Origin: Betaproteobacteria bacterium
Lineage (GTDB): Bacteria > Pseudomonadota > Gammaproteobacteria > Burkholderiales > Burkholderiaceae_C
Length of the DNA: 13,088 nucleotides
Reading direction: 5' to 3'
Assembly (NCBI GenBank): GCA_005882155.1
Contig: VBCQ01000265.1
Span: 1-13,088 of the forward strand
Both the position numbers and the translations under genes were made by a program. Positions within the stretch are counted from its first letter, which is position 1. Each line of letters opens with the position of its first letter. Shown here piece by piece: positions 7,138 through 13,088 of the stretch. Below the pieces are notes generated by a model. The model was not told the DNA's origin and ran no database searches. It worked only from the letters and a program-made list of their open reading frames with translations.

Positions 7138-8127
7138 TTACCTCTTATCCAATCCTTGTGGCGGCCAATTCTCCAGCCGCGCGCCGAGCGTGAGGCCGCG
7201 CGATGCCAGCACTTCCTTGATCTCGTTGAGCGACTTGCGACCCAGGTTCGGCGTCTTCAGCAGCTCGGTCTCGGTGCGCTGGATCAGGTCGCCGATGTAG
7301 TAGATGTTCTCGGCCTTCAGGCAGTTCGCCGAACGCACCGTCAGCTCGAGCTCGTCGACCGGGCGCAGCAGGATCGGGTCGAACTGCGTGCTGCGCTGCG
7401 CGGTGGGCTGGTCGAACGCGGCGAGGTCGCTGCCTTCCAGTTGCGCGAACACCGCGAGCTGCTCGACCAGAATCTTCGCCGACGCGCGGATCGATTCCTC
7501 GGGCGAGATCGCGCCGTTGGTGTTGATCTCCATCACCAGCTTGTCGAGGTCGGTGCGCTGCTCGACGCGGGCGCTCTCCACCGTGTAGCTCACGCGAGCG
7601 ACCGGCGAGAACGACGCGTCCAGCACGATGCGGCCGATCGACTTCGTCGGCTCGTCGCCGAAGCGGCGCAGGTTGCCCGGCACGTAGCCGCGGCCCTTCT
7701 CGACCTTGATCTGCATGTCGAGCTTGCCGCCTTGCGACAGGTGCGCGATCACGTGATCCGAATTGATGATCTCGACGTCGTGCGGCGTCTGGATGTCGCC
7801 TGCAGTGACCGGGCCCTCGCCTTCCTTGCGCAGCACCAGCGTGACTTCATCGCGGTTGTGCAGGCGGAACACCACGCCCTTGAGGTTGAGCATGATGTGA
7901 ACCACGTCTTCCTGAACGCCGTCGATCGTCGAGTACTCGTGCAGCACGCCGGCGATCGTCACTTCGGTCGGCGCGTAGCCCACCATCGACGACAGCAGCA
8001 CGCGACGCAGCGCGTTGCCGAGCGTATGGCCATAGCCACGCTCGAACGGCTCGAGTGTCACCTTCGCACGGTTGTGGCCGAGCGGCTCGACATTGATCGC
8101 TTTGGGTTTCAGCAGGTTCGTTTGCAT
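7138..8127 (-). CDS. rpoA: DNA-directed RNA polymerase subunit alpha
   Basis: At 329 residues it equals the E. coli length. The N-terminal assembly domain (about 1-233) contains ERGYGHTLGNALRRVLLSS and the KGRGYVPG loop. After a linker, the C-terminal domain (about 248-320) holds ELTVRSANCLKAENIYYIGDL, with the Arg and helix-hairpin-helix residues (NLGRKSLNEIKE) that contact UP-element DNA and activators. It dimerises to nucleate core RNA polymerase. A GAGAGG Shine-Dalgarno sequence is about 12 bases upstream of ATG at 8127. The 150-base leader between rpsD and rpoA contains a terminator-like hairpin and a second stem (CGCTTCG/CGAAGCG, 8208-8214 and 8226-8232), hinting at separate control. 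Confidence 0.99.
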   Translation of the reverse strand: MQTNLLKPKAINVEPLGHNRAKVTLEPFERGYGHTLGNALRRVLLSSMVGYAPTEVTIAGVLHEYSTIDGVQEDVVHIMLNLKGVVFRLHNRDEVTLVLRKEGEGPVTAGDIQTPHDVEIINSDHVIAHLSQGGKLDMQIKVEKGRGYVPGNLRRFGDEPTKSIGRIVLDASFSPVARVSYTVESARVEQRTDLDKLVMEINTNGAISPEESIRASAKILVEQLAVFAQLEGSDLAAFDQPTAQRSTQFDPILLRPVDELELTVRSANCLKAENIYYIGDLIQRTETELLKTPNLGRKSLNEIKEVLASRGLTLGARLENWPPQGLDKR

Positions 8128-8235
8128 TGAATTTCTGTTCCTCTCAATACCCTCGGCTCGTTACACCGATAAGGCTGATGGACGGTGCCGGGCTCAGGAA
8201 ATGAAGACGCTTCGGCCCAGGCATACGAAGCGCCA

Positions 8236-8268
8236 CAACAAAAGGGCCCGGCCAAGGGCCGGCTGCCC
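8236..8268 (-). terminator. Terminator-like hairpin after rpsD
   Basis: On the minus strand GGGC-AG-CCGGCC (8268-8257) pairs with GGCCGG-GCCC (8253-8244) around a 3-base loop, with a two-base bulge. It is followed by TTTTGTTG (8243-8236). It sits 11 bases beyond the rpsD stop, inside the alpha operon, so it must be partial if rpoA is read from upstream. Confidence 0.6.
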
Positions 8269-8278
8269 GCTTTCCGTC

Positions 8279-8902
8279 TTATCGTGAATACAGCTCCACG
8301 ATCAGCGCTTCCTTGATGTCGGCGCCGAATTCATCGCGGTCGGGCGTCTTCTTGAACACGCCTTCGAGCTTGGATGCATCGACCTGCACCCACGCCGGCA
8401 TGCCGATCGACTCGGCGAGCTTCACCGCATCGGTGACGCGCAATTGCTTCTTCGCGCCTTCGCGCACCGCCACGACATCGCCGACCTTCACGAGGTACGA
8501 CGCGATGTTGACGACCTCACCGTTGACGGTGATGCCCTTGTGCGACACCAGCTGGCGCGCTTCGGCGCGCGTGCTGCCGAAGCCCATGCGGTAGACGACG
8601 TTGTCCAGACGCGACTCGAGCAGCGTGAGCAGCGTCGCGCCCGTGTTGCCCTTGCGGCGCTCGGCTTCGGCGAAGTAGCGGCGGAATTGACGCTCGAGCA
8701 CGCCGTACATCCGCTTGACCTTCTGCTTTTCGCGCAGCTGCAGACCGAAGTCGGAGGTGCGCGAGCCGGAGGTGCGGCCGTGCTGGCCCGGCTTGCTGTC
8801 GAACTTGGCCTTGTCGCCGATCGCGCGGCGCGCGCTCTTCAGGAAAAGATCAGTGCCTTCACGGCGGGAAAGTTTGGCCTTGGGGCCGAGATAACGTGCC
8901 AC
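8279..8902 (-). CDS. rpsD: 30S ribosomal protein S4
   Basis: The 207-residue protein shows MARYLGPKAKLSRREGTDLF, the GLQLREKQKVKRMYGVLERQF segment and an S4 RNA-binding domain at about 97-160 (RLDNVVYRMGFGSTRAEARQLVSHK). It lacks the zinc-binding cysteines of the C+ form. It is a primary 16S rRNA binder and, in E. coli, represses the alpha operon; whether it does so here is unknown. The start is GTG at 8902, chosen because AAGGA lies 6 bases upstream and MARYLGPK is the family start. An 8-bp hairpin lies just upstream of that site. Confidence 0.98.
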   Translation of the reverse strand: MARYLGPKAKLSRREGTDLFLKSARRAIGDKAKFDSKPGQHGRTSGSRTSDFGLQLREKQKVKRMYGVLERQFRRYFAEAERRKGNTGATLLTLLESRLDNVVYRMGFGSTRAEARQLVSHKGITVNGEVVNIASYLVKVGDVVAVREGAKKQLRVTDAVKLAESIGMPAWVQVDASKLEGVFKKTPDRDEFGADIKEALIVELYSR

Positions 8903-8923
8903 GTTGATTCCTTGTTCATCTGA

Positions 8924-8944
8924 CGCAAATCACGAGGATTTGCG
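8924..8944 (-). promoter_or_regulatory. Hairpin in the rpsD leader
   Basis: CGCAAATC (8924-8931) and GATTTGCG (8937-8944) make a perfect 8-bp stem with a 5-base loop, ending about 10 bases before the rpsD Shine-Dalgarno sequence. It has no T run. It could shape translation or RNA stability of rpsD; this is inference. Confidence 0.4.
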
Positions 8945-8989
8945 CGAGTCTGGCGAGTGTTTTTCTTATGCGCTCAGACGGTGGTCTTC

Positions 8990-9027
8990 AAACACAAAAG
9001 TCGGCGTTGCCTCGAGGCAGCGCCGAC
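8990..9027 (-). terminator. Intrinsic terminator between rpsK and rpsD
   Basis: On the minus strand GTCGGCGCTGCC (9027-9016) pairs with GGCAACGCCGAC (9011-9000), eleven of twelve pairs with one C-A mismatch, around the loop TCGA. TTTTGTGTTT (8999-8990) follows. It is the strongest hairpin in the alpha operon and lies 17 bases after the rpsK stop. Confidence 0.7.
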
Positions 9028-9044
9028 GCGGGGAAAACTGGCTC

Positions 9045-9449
9045 TCAGATGCGACGGCGCTTTTGCGGACGGCAGCCGTTGTGCGGCACCGGCGTCACGT
9101 CCGAAATCGAGTTGATGCGAATGCCCAGCGAGGCCAGTGCACGCACCGACGACTCGCGCCCCGGGCCCGGGCCCTTGATCCGCACGTCGAGATTCTTGAT
9201 GCCTTGCTCCTGCGCCGCGCGGCCGGCCACTTCGGCGGCCACCTGCGCCGCGAACGGCGTGCTCTTGCGCGAGCCCTTGAAACCCTGGCCACCGCTGGAA
9301 GCTCAGGACAGCGCGCTGCCTTGGCGATCGGTGATCGTGATGATCGTGTTGTTGAACGACGCGTGCACGTGGGCAATGCCATCCGCGACGTTCTTGCGGA
9401 TCTTCTTGCGCACGCGCTGGGCGGCGGTGTTGACAGGTGCTTTAGCCAT
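9045..9449 (-). pseudogene. rpsK: 30S ribosomal protein S11, with an in-frame stop at codon 49
   Basis: Reading from ATG at 9449 gives 134 codons of normal S11: MAKAPVNTAAQRVRKKIRKN, ADGIAHVHASFNNTIITITD, GGQGFKGSRKSTPFAAQVAA, KGPGPGRESSVRAL and the end TPVPHNGCRPQKRRRI. S11 helps form the 30S platform that cradles the mRNA at the E site. Codon 49 (9305-9303) is TGA where the family has the Trp of the LSWASSGG motif, so one base change (TGG to TGA) interrupts an otherwise perfect gene. Other genes in the window end with TGA and use TGG for Trp, so recoding is unlikely. An essential gene with a lone nonsense base points first to a consensus error. GAAGG lies 5 bases before the ATG. Confidence 0.93.
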
Positions 9450-9494
9450 GATGACCTTCTCTCAAACTTTATGCGGTGCGCTGATCACTTCTTG

Positions 9495-9519
9495 AAGAAA
9501 TGACGAATGGTCATTTCTT
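9495..9519 (-). promoter_or_regulatory. Hairpin spanning the rpsM stop codon
   Basis: AAGAAATGAC (9495-9504) and GTCATTTCTT (9510-9519) are a perfect 10-bp inverted repeat with a 5-base loop. The TGA of rpsM (9513-9511) lies in the right arm as drawn. A-T rich and without a T run, it is not a typical terminator; it may affect coupling between rpsM and rpsK. Confidence 0.4.
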
Positions 9520-9876
9520 GACCATCGCGCCCGACTTGCGCGGGCCCTTGCGGGTGCGCGCGTTCGTGCGGGTGCGCTGGCCGCGAACCGGCAGGCCGCG
9601 GCGATGACGGAAGCCGCGGTAGCAGCCGAGGTCCATCAGGCGCTTGATGTTGATCGACATCTCGCGGCGCAGGTCGCCCTCGATCGTGATGCGGCCGATT
9701 TCTTCGCGGATCTTTTCCAGATCGGCGTCGGTCAGATCCTTGATCTTGCGATCGAACGGGACGCCGCTCGCGGTGCAGATCTTCTGCGCCGTGGAGCGGC
9801 CAATGCCGTAAATCGAAGTCAGGCCGATTTCGGCGTGCTTGTGGGGCGGAATGTTGATACCAGCGATACGTGCCAT
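9511..9876 (-). CDS. rpsM: 30S ribosomal protein S13
   Basis: The 121-residue protein has the S13 start MARIAGINIPPHKHAEIGLT, the helix-two-turn-helix core with IYGIGRSTAQKIC, and the basic C-terminal tail GLPVRGQRTRTNARTRKG that reaches the P-site tRNA. S13 also bridges to the large subunit. AGGA lies about 9 bases before ATG at 9876. It is the first gene of the alpha operon proper and follows rpmJ by 38 bases. Confidence 0.98.
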   Translation of the reverse strand: MARIAGINIPPHKHAEIGLTSIYGIGRSTAQKICTASGVPFDRKIKDLTDADLEKIREEIGRITIEGDLRREMSINIKRLMDLGCYRGFRHRRGLPVRGQRTRTNARTRKGPRKSGAMVKK

Positions 9877-9914
9877 GTGCTTTTCCTAAAACTGTCGTCG
9901 TCAGCGGCTGCGAA

Positions 9915-10028
9915 TCAGCCTTGGCGCTGCTTGTGGCGCGGATCGGTGCAGATCACGCGCACGACGCCCTTGCGACGGATGATCTTGCAATTCCGGCACA
10001 TCTTCTTCACCGATGCTGCAACTTTCAT
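9915..10028 (-). CDS. rpmJ: 50S ribosomal protein L36
   Basis: This 37-residue protein begins MKVAASVKKMCRNCKIIRR and ends DPRHKQRQG. It is the zinc-binding (C+) form with C11, C14, C27 and H32 in place. ATG at 10028 has AGGAG about 7 bases upstream. It sits between infA and rpsM, the usual betaproteobacterial place. Confidence 0.97.
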   Translation of the reverse strand: MKVAASVKKMCRNCKIIRRKGVVRVICTDPRHKQRQG

Positions 10029-10071
10029 GCTCTTCTCCTAGACCTTTGCAGGCCGCTTCAATATTCGTTTT

Positions 10072-10290
10072 TCACTTGGCGCGGAACACGATGCGTGCCC
10101 GGCTCAAGTCGTAAGGCGTCAATTCGACGGTCACCTTGTCGCCGGGCAGGATGCGGATGTAGTGCATGCGCATCTTTCCGGAGATATGGCCGAGCACGAC
10201 ATGCCCGTTTTCCAACTTCACGCGAAACGTCGCATTCGGCAGATTCTCGAGAATCTCGCCCTGCATTTGGATGACGTCGTCTTTCGCCAT
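10072..10290 (-). CDS. infA: Translation initiation factor IF-1
   Basis: The 72-residue protein is a single S1-like OB fold: MAKDDVIQMQGEILENLPNA, the RVKLENGHVVLGHISGKMR core and the end LTPYDLSRARIVFRAK. IF-1 fills the A site of the 30S subunit and assists IF-2 and IF-3. Two ATG codons are adjacent (10293 and 10290). The second is preferred because it gives the family start MAKDD and places AAGG 7 bases away instead of 4. Its A is the last base of the secY TGA, so the genes overlap by one base and are probably translationally coupled. Confidence 0.97.
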   Translation of the reverse strand: MAKDDVIQMQGEILENLPNATFRVKLENGHVVLGHISGKMRMHYIRILPGDKVTVELTPYDLSRARIVFRAK

Positions 10291-11559
10291 CATCCCGCCT
10301 TGAAATTAGCTTTCTTCAGCAGCGATTCGTACTGCTGGCTCATCACATAACTCTGCACCTGAGCCCAGAAGTCCATCGTCACGACGACGATGATCAACAG
10401 CGAGGTGCCGCCGAAATAGAACGGCACGTTGTACTTCAGCACCAGGAACTCCGGCAGCAGGCACACCAGCGTGATGTACACGGCGCCAGCCAGCGTCAGG
10501 CGTGACAGGATGCGGTCGATGTGCTTCGCAGTCTGGTCGCCCGGGCGGATGCCCGGAATGAACGCGCCGCTCTTCTTCAGGTTGTCCGCGGTCTCGCGGC
10601 TGTTGAAGACGAGCGCGGTGTAGAAGAAGCGGCTGGCCCGGAGACAGCAGACCGGCAATGTCTTTCAGCCAGCGCAAGCCGTCGCCGGTGGCGAACCAGC
10701 CAACGACCGTCGCCGGCAACAAGATGATCGATGAGGCGAAGATCGGCGGGATCACGCCCGACATGTTCAGCTTCAGCGGCAGGTGCGACGACTGGCCGCC
10801 GTAGACCTTGTTGCCGACTTGGCGCTTCGCGTAGTTGACCAAGATCTTGCGCTGACCACGCTCGACGAACACGACGACGAAGGTCACGAGGCCGACGATC
10901 GCGACGATGAACAGCGCCACCAGAATGCTCATCGCACCGGTGCTGACGAGCTCGAGCAAGCCGCCGATGGCGCGCGGCAGGCCCGACGCGATGCCGGCGA
11001 AGATGATGATCGAGATGCCGTTACCGAGACCGCGCTCGGTGATCTGCTCGCCGAGCCACATCAGGAACATCGTTCCGGCCACCAGGCTCACGACCGCGGT
11101 CATGCGAAAGCCGAAGCCGGGGTTGATCACCAGACCCTGCGAGCCCTCGAGCGCGAGCGCAATTCCGAGCGACTGGAAGATCGCGAGGCCGAGAGTGCCG
11201 TAGCGGGTGTACTGCGTGATCTTGCGGCGGCCGGATTCGCCTTCCTTCTTCAGCATCTCCAGGCTCGGCACCACGTAGGTCATCAACTGCATGATGATCG
11301 ACGCCGAGATGTACGGCATGATGCCCAAAGCGAACACCGTGAAGCGTTGCAGCGCGCCGCCCGAGAACATGTTGAACAGGTTCAGAATGCCGCCCTGCTG
11401 GCCCTTGAACAGCTGCTGCATCTGGTTCGGGTCGATGCCCGGCACGGGAATGTGCGTGCCGATGCGGTAGACCACGAGCGCAAGCAACAAGAAGACGAGC
11501 CGGCGACGCAGGTCGCCGAACTTGCCGCTCTTGGCCAGCTGATTCGCGTTGGTTGCCAC
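10290..11559 (-). pseudogene. secY: Protein translocase subunit SecY, frameshifted by an internal deletion
   Basis: SecY is the ten-helix channel of the SecYEG translocon. The start is GTG at 11559, giving MATNANQLAKSGKFGDLRRR, then the plug region (FNMFSGGALQRFTVFALGIMP), GEQITERGLGNGIS and the cytoplasmic loop VERGQRKILVNYAKRQ. The first frame is good to codon 310 (SPGQP, about 10630). The correct sequence resumes in another frame with FFYTALVFNSRETADNL at 10628, through GIRPGDQTAKHIDRIL, to TGA at 10292-10290. Known SecY proteins have about 14 residues between these points (LYVLLYASAIVFFC type, first part of helix 8). The frame change fits a deletion of about 41 bases. The two parts total about 422 residues against about 436 expected. 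It lies between rplO and infA. Confidence 0.92.
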
Positions 11560-11590
11560 TGGGTTGCGTTCCGGTTGGTCTGGCAGTCGA

Positions 11591-12022
11591 TCAGGCGACC
11601 GAGCCGCCGGCAGCTTCGATCGCCGCTTTGGCTCCGGCCGTCGCGCCGATGCCCTTGACGACGACCTTCTTGGTCAACTCACCCGATTTGATGATCTTCA
11701 CGACTTTTGCAAGCTCGCCGACCAGGCCGGCTTGCTTCAAGGTCAGCAGATCGACTTCATCGGCAGCGAGACGCTGCAGATCGGCGAGCGTGACCTCGGC
11801 GTTGAACTTCAGCGTCGTCGACTTGAAGCCGCGCTTGGGCAGGCGGCGTTGCAGCGGCATCTGCCCGCCTTCGAAGCCGACCTTGTGGAAGCCGCCCGAA
11901 CGCGACTTCTGGCCCTTGTGGCCACGGCCCGCGGTCTTGCCCAGGCCAGAGCCGATGCCGCGGCCGACGCGCCGCTTGGCGTGCTTGGCGCCGGCGGCCG
12001 GCTTGATGCTGTTGAGTTCCAT
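11591..12022 (-). CDS. rplO: 50S ribosomal protein L15
   Basis: The 143-residue protein starts MELNSIKPAAGAKHAKRRVG and has the Gly/Arg-rich extension GRGIGSGLGKTAGRGHKGQ that threads into 23S rRNA, then GFEGGQMPLQRRLPKRGF. The C-terminal domain ends VKGIGATAGAKAAIEAAGG. A GAGGAAAG site precedes ATG at 12022. Gaps to rpmD (22 bases) and secY (31 bases) are short, as expected in the spc operon. Confidence 0.98.
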   Translation of the reverse strand: MELNSIKPAAGAKHAKRRVGRGIGSGLGKTAGRGHKGQKSRSGGFHKVGFEGGQMPLQRRLPKRGFKSTTLKFNAEVTLADLQRLAADEVDLLTLKQAGLVGELAKVVKIIKSGELTKKVVVKGIGATAGAKAAIEAAGGSVA

Positions 12023-12044
12023 GTTCTTTCCTCGCGGCGCTGCC

Positions 12045-12227
12045 TTACAGCACCTTCACCAGGTACGAGACCTTGTTGATCATCCCGCGCACTGCGGGCG
12101 TGTCTTCAAGCTCGCGCTCGCTGTTGAGCTTGCGCAGGCCGAGACCGCGCACCGTCGCACGGTGCGATTCCTTGGTGCCGGCGATGCTCTTGACCAGCTT
12201 GACCTTGACGGTTTTCTTGTCGCTCAT
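12045..12227 (-). CDS. rpmD: 50S ribosomal protein L30
   Basis: This 60-residue protein contains the L30 fold: VKVKLVKSIAGTKESHRATV, then GLGLRKLNSERELEDTPAVRGMINKV. GGAG lies about 8 bases before ATG at 12227. It is a small large-subunit protein, here between rpsE and rplO. Confidence 0.97.
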   Translation of the reverse strand: MSDKKTVKVKLVKSIAGTKESHRATVRGLGLRKLNSERELEDTPAVRGMINKVSYLVKVL

Positions 12228-12247
12228 GTCGTTTCTCCGGCGCCGCT

Positions 12248-12766
12248 TCAGTTGAAGATTTCTTCAACGGTCAGACCACGCTTGGCGGCGATCTCGGCCG
12301 GCGTGCTGGTGTGCTTCAGCGCATCGAGCGTGGCGCGCACGAGGTTGTAGGGGTTCGTCGAGCCGAGACTCTTCGCGACGATGTCGGTCACGCCCATCAC
12401 TTCGAACACGGCGCGCATCGGGCCGCCGGCGATGATGCCGTCACCCGGCTTGGCCGGCGCCATCAGCACGCGCGACGCGCCATGCTCGCCGACCACCTTG
12501 TGGTGGATCGAGCCGTTCTTCAGCGACACCTTGACCATGTTGCGGCGCGCCGATTCCATCGCCTTCTGCACCGCCACCGGCACTTCCTTGGCCTTGCCCT
12601 TGCCCATGCCGATGCGGCCGTCGCCGTCGCCCACCACCGTCAACGCCGCGAAGCTCAGCGTGCGGCCGCCCTTGACCACCTTGGTGACGCGATTCACCGC
12701 GATCATCTTTTCCTTCAGGCCGTCATCACTGCCTTCGGTCTGCGCGCGGGGTTGAAACTTTGCCAT
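12248..12766 (-). CDS. rpsE: 30S ribosomal protein S5
   Basis: The 172-residue protein has an N-terminal double-stranded RNA-binding domain (about 22-85, KEKMIAVNRVTKVVKGGRTL and GDGDGRIGMGKGKAKEVP) and the C-terminal domain with PGDGIIAGGPMRAVFE and GSTNPYNLVRATLDAL. It supports decoding accuracy and the mRNA entry channel. The VKGGR loop, where spectinomycin-resistance changes occur in other bacteria, is intact. AAGGA lies about 8 bases before ATG at 12766. Confidence 0.98.
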   Translation of the reverse strand: MAKFQPRAQTEGSDDGLKEKMIAVNRVTKVVKGGRTLSFAALTVVGDGDGRIGMGKGKAKEVPVAVQKAMESARRNMVKVSLKNGSIHHKVVGEHGASRVLMAPAKPGDGIIAGGPMRAVFEVMGVTDIVAKSLGSTNPYNLVRATLDALKHTSTPAEIAAKRGLTVEEIFN

Positions 12767-12800
12767 TGTCGAATTCCTTGTCGTCGCCGGTGTCCGGCGG

Positions 12801-13088
12801 TCAGAACTGCAGGCCGGCTTCGCGCGCAGCCTCGGCCAGCGCCTTCACGCGGCCGTGGTACGCGAAGCCTGCGCGGTCGAAGGCGACGCGGTCGATGCCG
12901 GCGGCCTTCGCCTTTTCGGCGATGCGCTTGCCGATCACTGCTGCGGCCGCCACGTTGGCGCCCTTGCCCGTCGCGCCGAGCTCCTTGCGGACTTCGGCCT
13001 CGGCGGTCGACGCGCTCGCGAGCACCTTCGCGCCGTCATCGGAAATGACGCTGGCGTAAATGTGCAGGTTGGTGCGATGCACCGTCAG
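12801..13088 (-). CDS. rplR: 50S ribosomal protein L18, N-terminus cut by the window edge
   Basis: The 95 visible residues run LTVHRTNLHIYASVISDDG to AFHGR-type sequence DRAGFAYHGRVKALAEAARE and the end AGLQF. L18 binds 5S rRNA in the central protuberance. About 25 N-terminal residues lie beyond the right edge. The GTG codon at 13082 is an internal Val and not a start, because related proteins continue upstream in the same frame with no stop here. Confidence 0.96.
   Translation of the reverse strand: MTVHRTNLHIYASVISDDGAKVLASASTAEAEVRKELGATGKGANVAAAAVIGKRIAEKAKAAGIDRVAFDRAGFAYHGRVKALAEAAREAGLQF

Noticed and set aside
7156..8130. Long plus-strand open frame (324 codons) antisense to rpoA
   Set aside because: It is the mirror of the GC-rich codon pattern of rpoA, with low-complexity Arg/His/Leu-rich sequence and no recognisable domain.
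9303..9305. TGA read as tryptophan (alternative genetic code)
   Set aside because: Several genes here (fecR-like, tagH, infA, secY, rpmJ, rpsM) end at TGA and TGG is used for Trp throughout, for instance in secY, dsbD and rpoA.
10291..10293. Upstream ATG of infA as the start
   Set aside because: It gives an extra Met and only 4 bases to the AAGG site; the next ATG matches the family start MAKDD.
13080..13082. GTG as the start of rplR
   Set aside because: It would remove about 27 conserved residues; the frame stays open to the window edge and reads LTV as in other L18 proteins.

Overview
The window reads as a chromosomal segment of a high-GC betaproteobacterium, most likely Burkholderiales. 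The evidence is the order rplR-rpsE-rpmD-rplO-secY-infA-rpmJ-rpsM-rpsK-rpsD-rpoA-rplQ with infA between secY and rpmJ, the close match of the ribosomal proteins to remembered Burkholderiales sequences, and strongly GC-rich third codon positions. The species cannot be fixed by reading alone. No insertion sequence, CRISPR array or phage gene was seen.

Left part (1-2788). A minus-strand pair encodes a FecR-domain envelope protein (387-1313) followed 12 bases later by a membrane-anchored protein with a Tll0287-like (DUF3365) sensor domain that runs off the left edge (1-374). Divergent to them, on the plus strand, is a type VI secretion-associated FHA protein of the TagH/ImpI type (1631-2788). The 317-base divergent gap holds a sigma70-like promoter for the fecR side, a TAGGGG-N8-CCCCTA dyad just upstream of it, and a nested inverted-repeat structure nearer tagH. 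This is the accessory part of the window and probably a signalling module tied to a type VI system or to envelope sensing.

Middle part (2789-6633). A perfect 15-bp hairpin acts as a two-way terminator between tagH and an initiator tRNA-fMet (minus, 2887-2963, with its own extended -10 promoter). Then, all on minus, come dsbD (3007-4799, broken by a frameshift) and a NodI/NodJ-type ABC exporter pair (ATPase 5633-6553, permease 4836-5621). A terminator at 6580-6608 separates these from the ribosomal genes.

Right part (6634-13088). The end of the spc operon and the whole alpha operon run on the minus strand: rplR (partial), rpsE, rpmD, rplO, secY, infA, rpmJ, rpsM, rpsK, rpsD, rpoA, rplQ. They encode large- and small-subunit ribosomal proteins, initiation factor IF-1, the SecY translocon channel and the RNA polymerase alpha subunit. 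The distal boundaries carry terminator-like or stacked hairpins: after rpsK, after rpsD, after rpoA and after rplQ.

The most striking observation is that three otherwise well-conserved genes are interrupted. secY lacks about 14 residues of a transmembrane helix and shifts frame. rpsK has TGA where a conserved tryptophan codon is expected. dsbD lacks about six residues and shifts frame. secY and rpsK are essential, so consensus or assembly errors, or a mixed/amplified source, are more likely than real inactivation. I found no convincing new biological system; the best leads are the FecR/Tll0287/TagH locus with its regulatory gap and the punctuated alpha operon.
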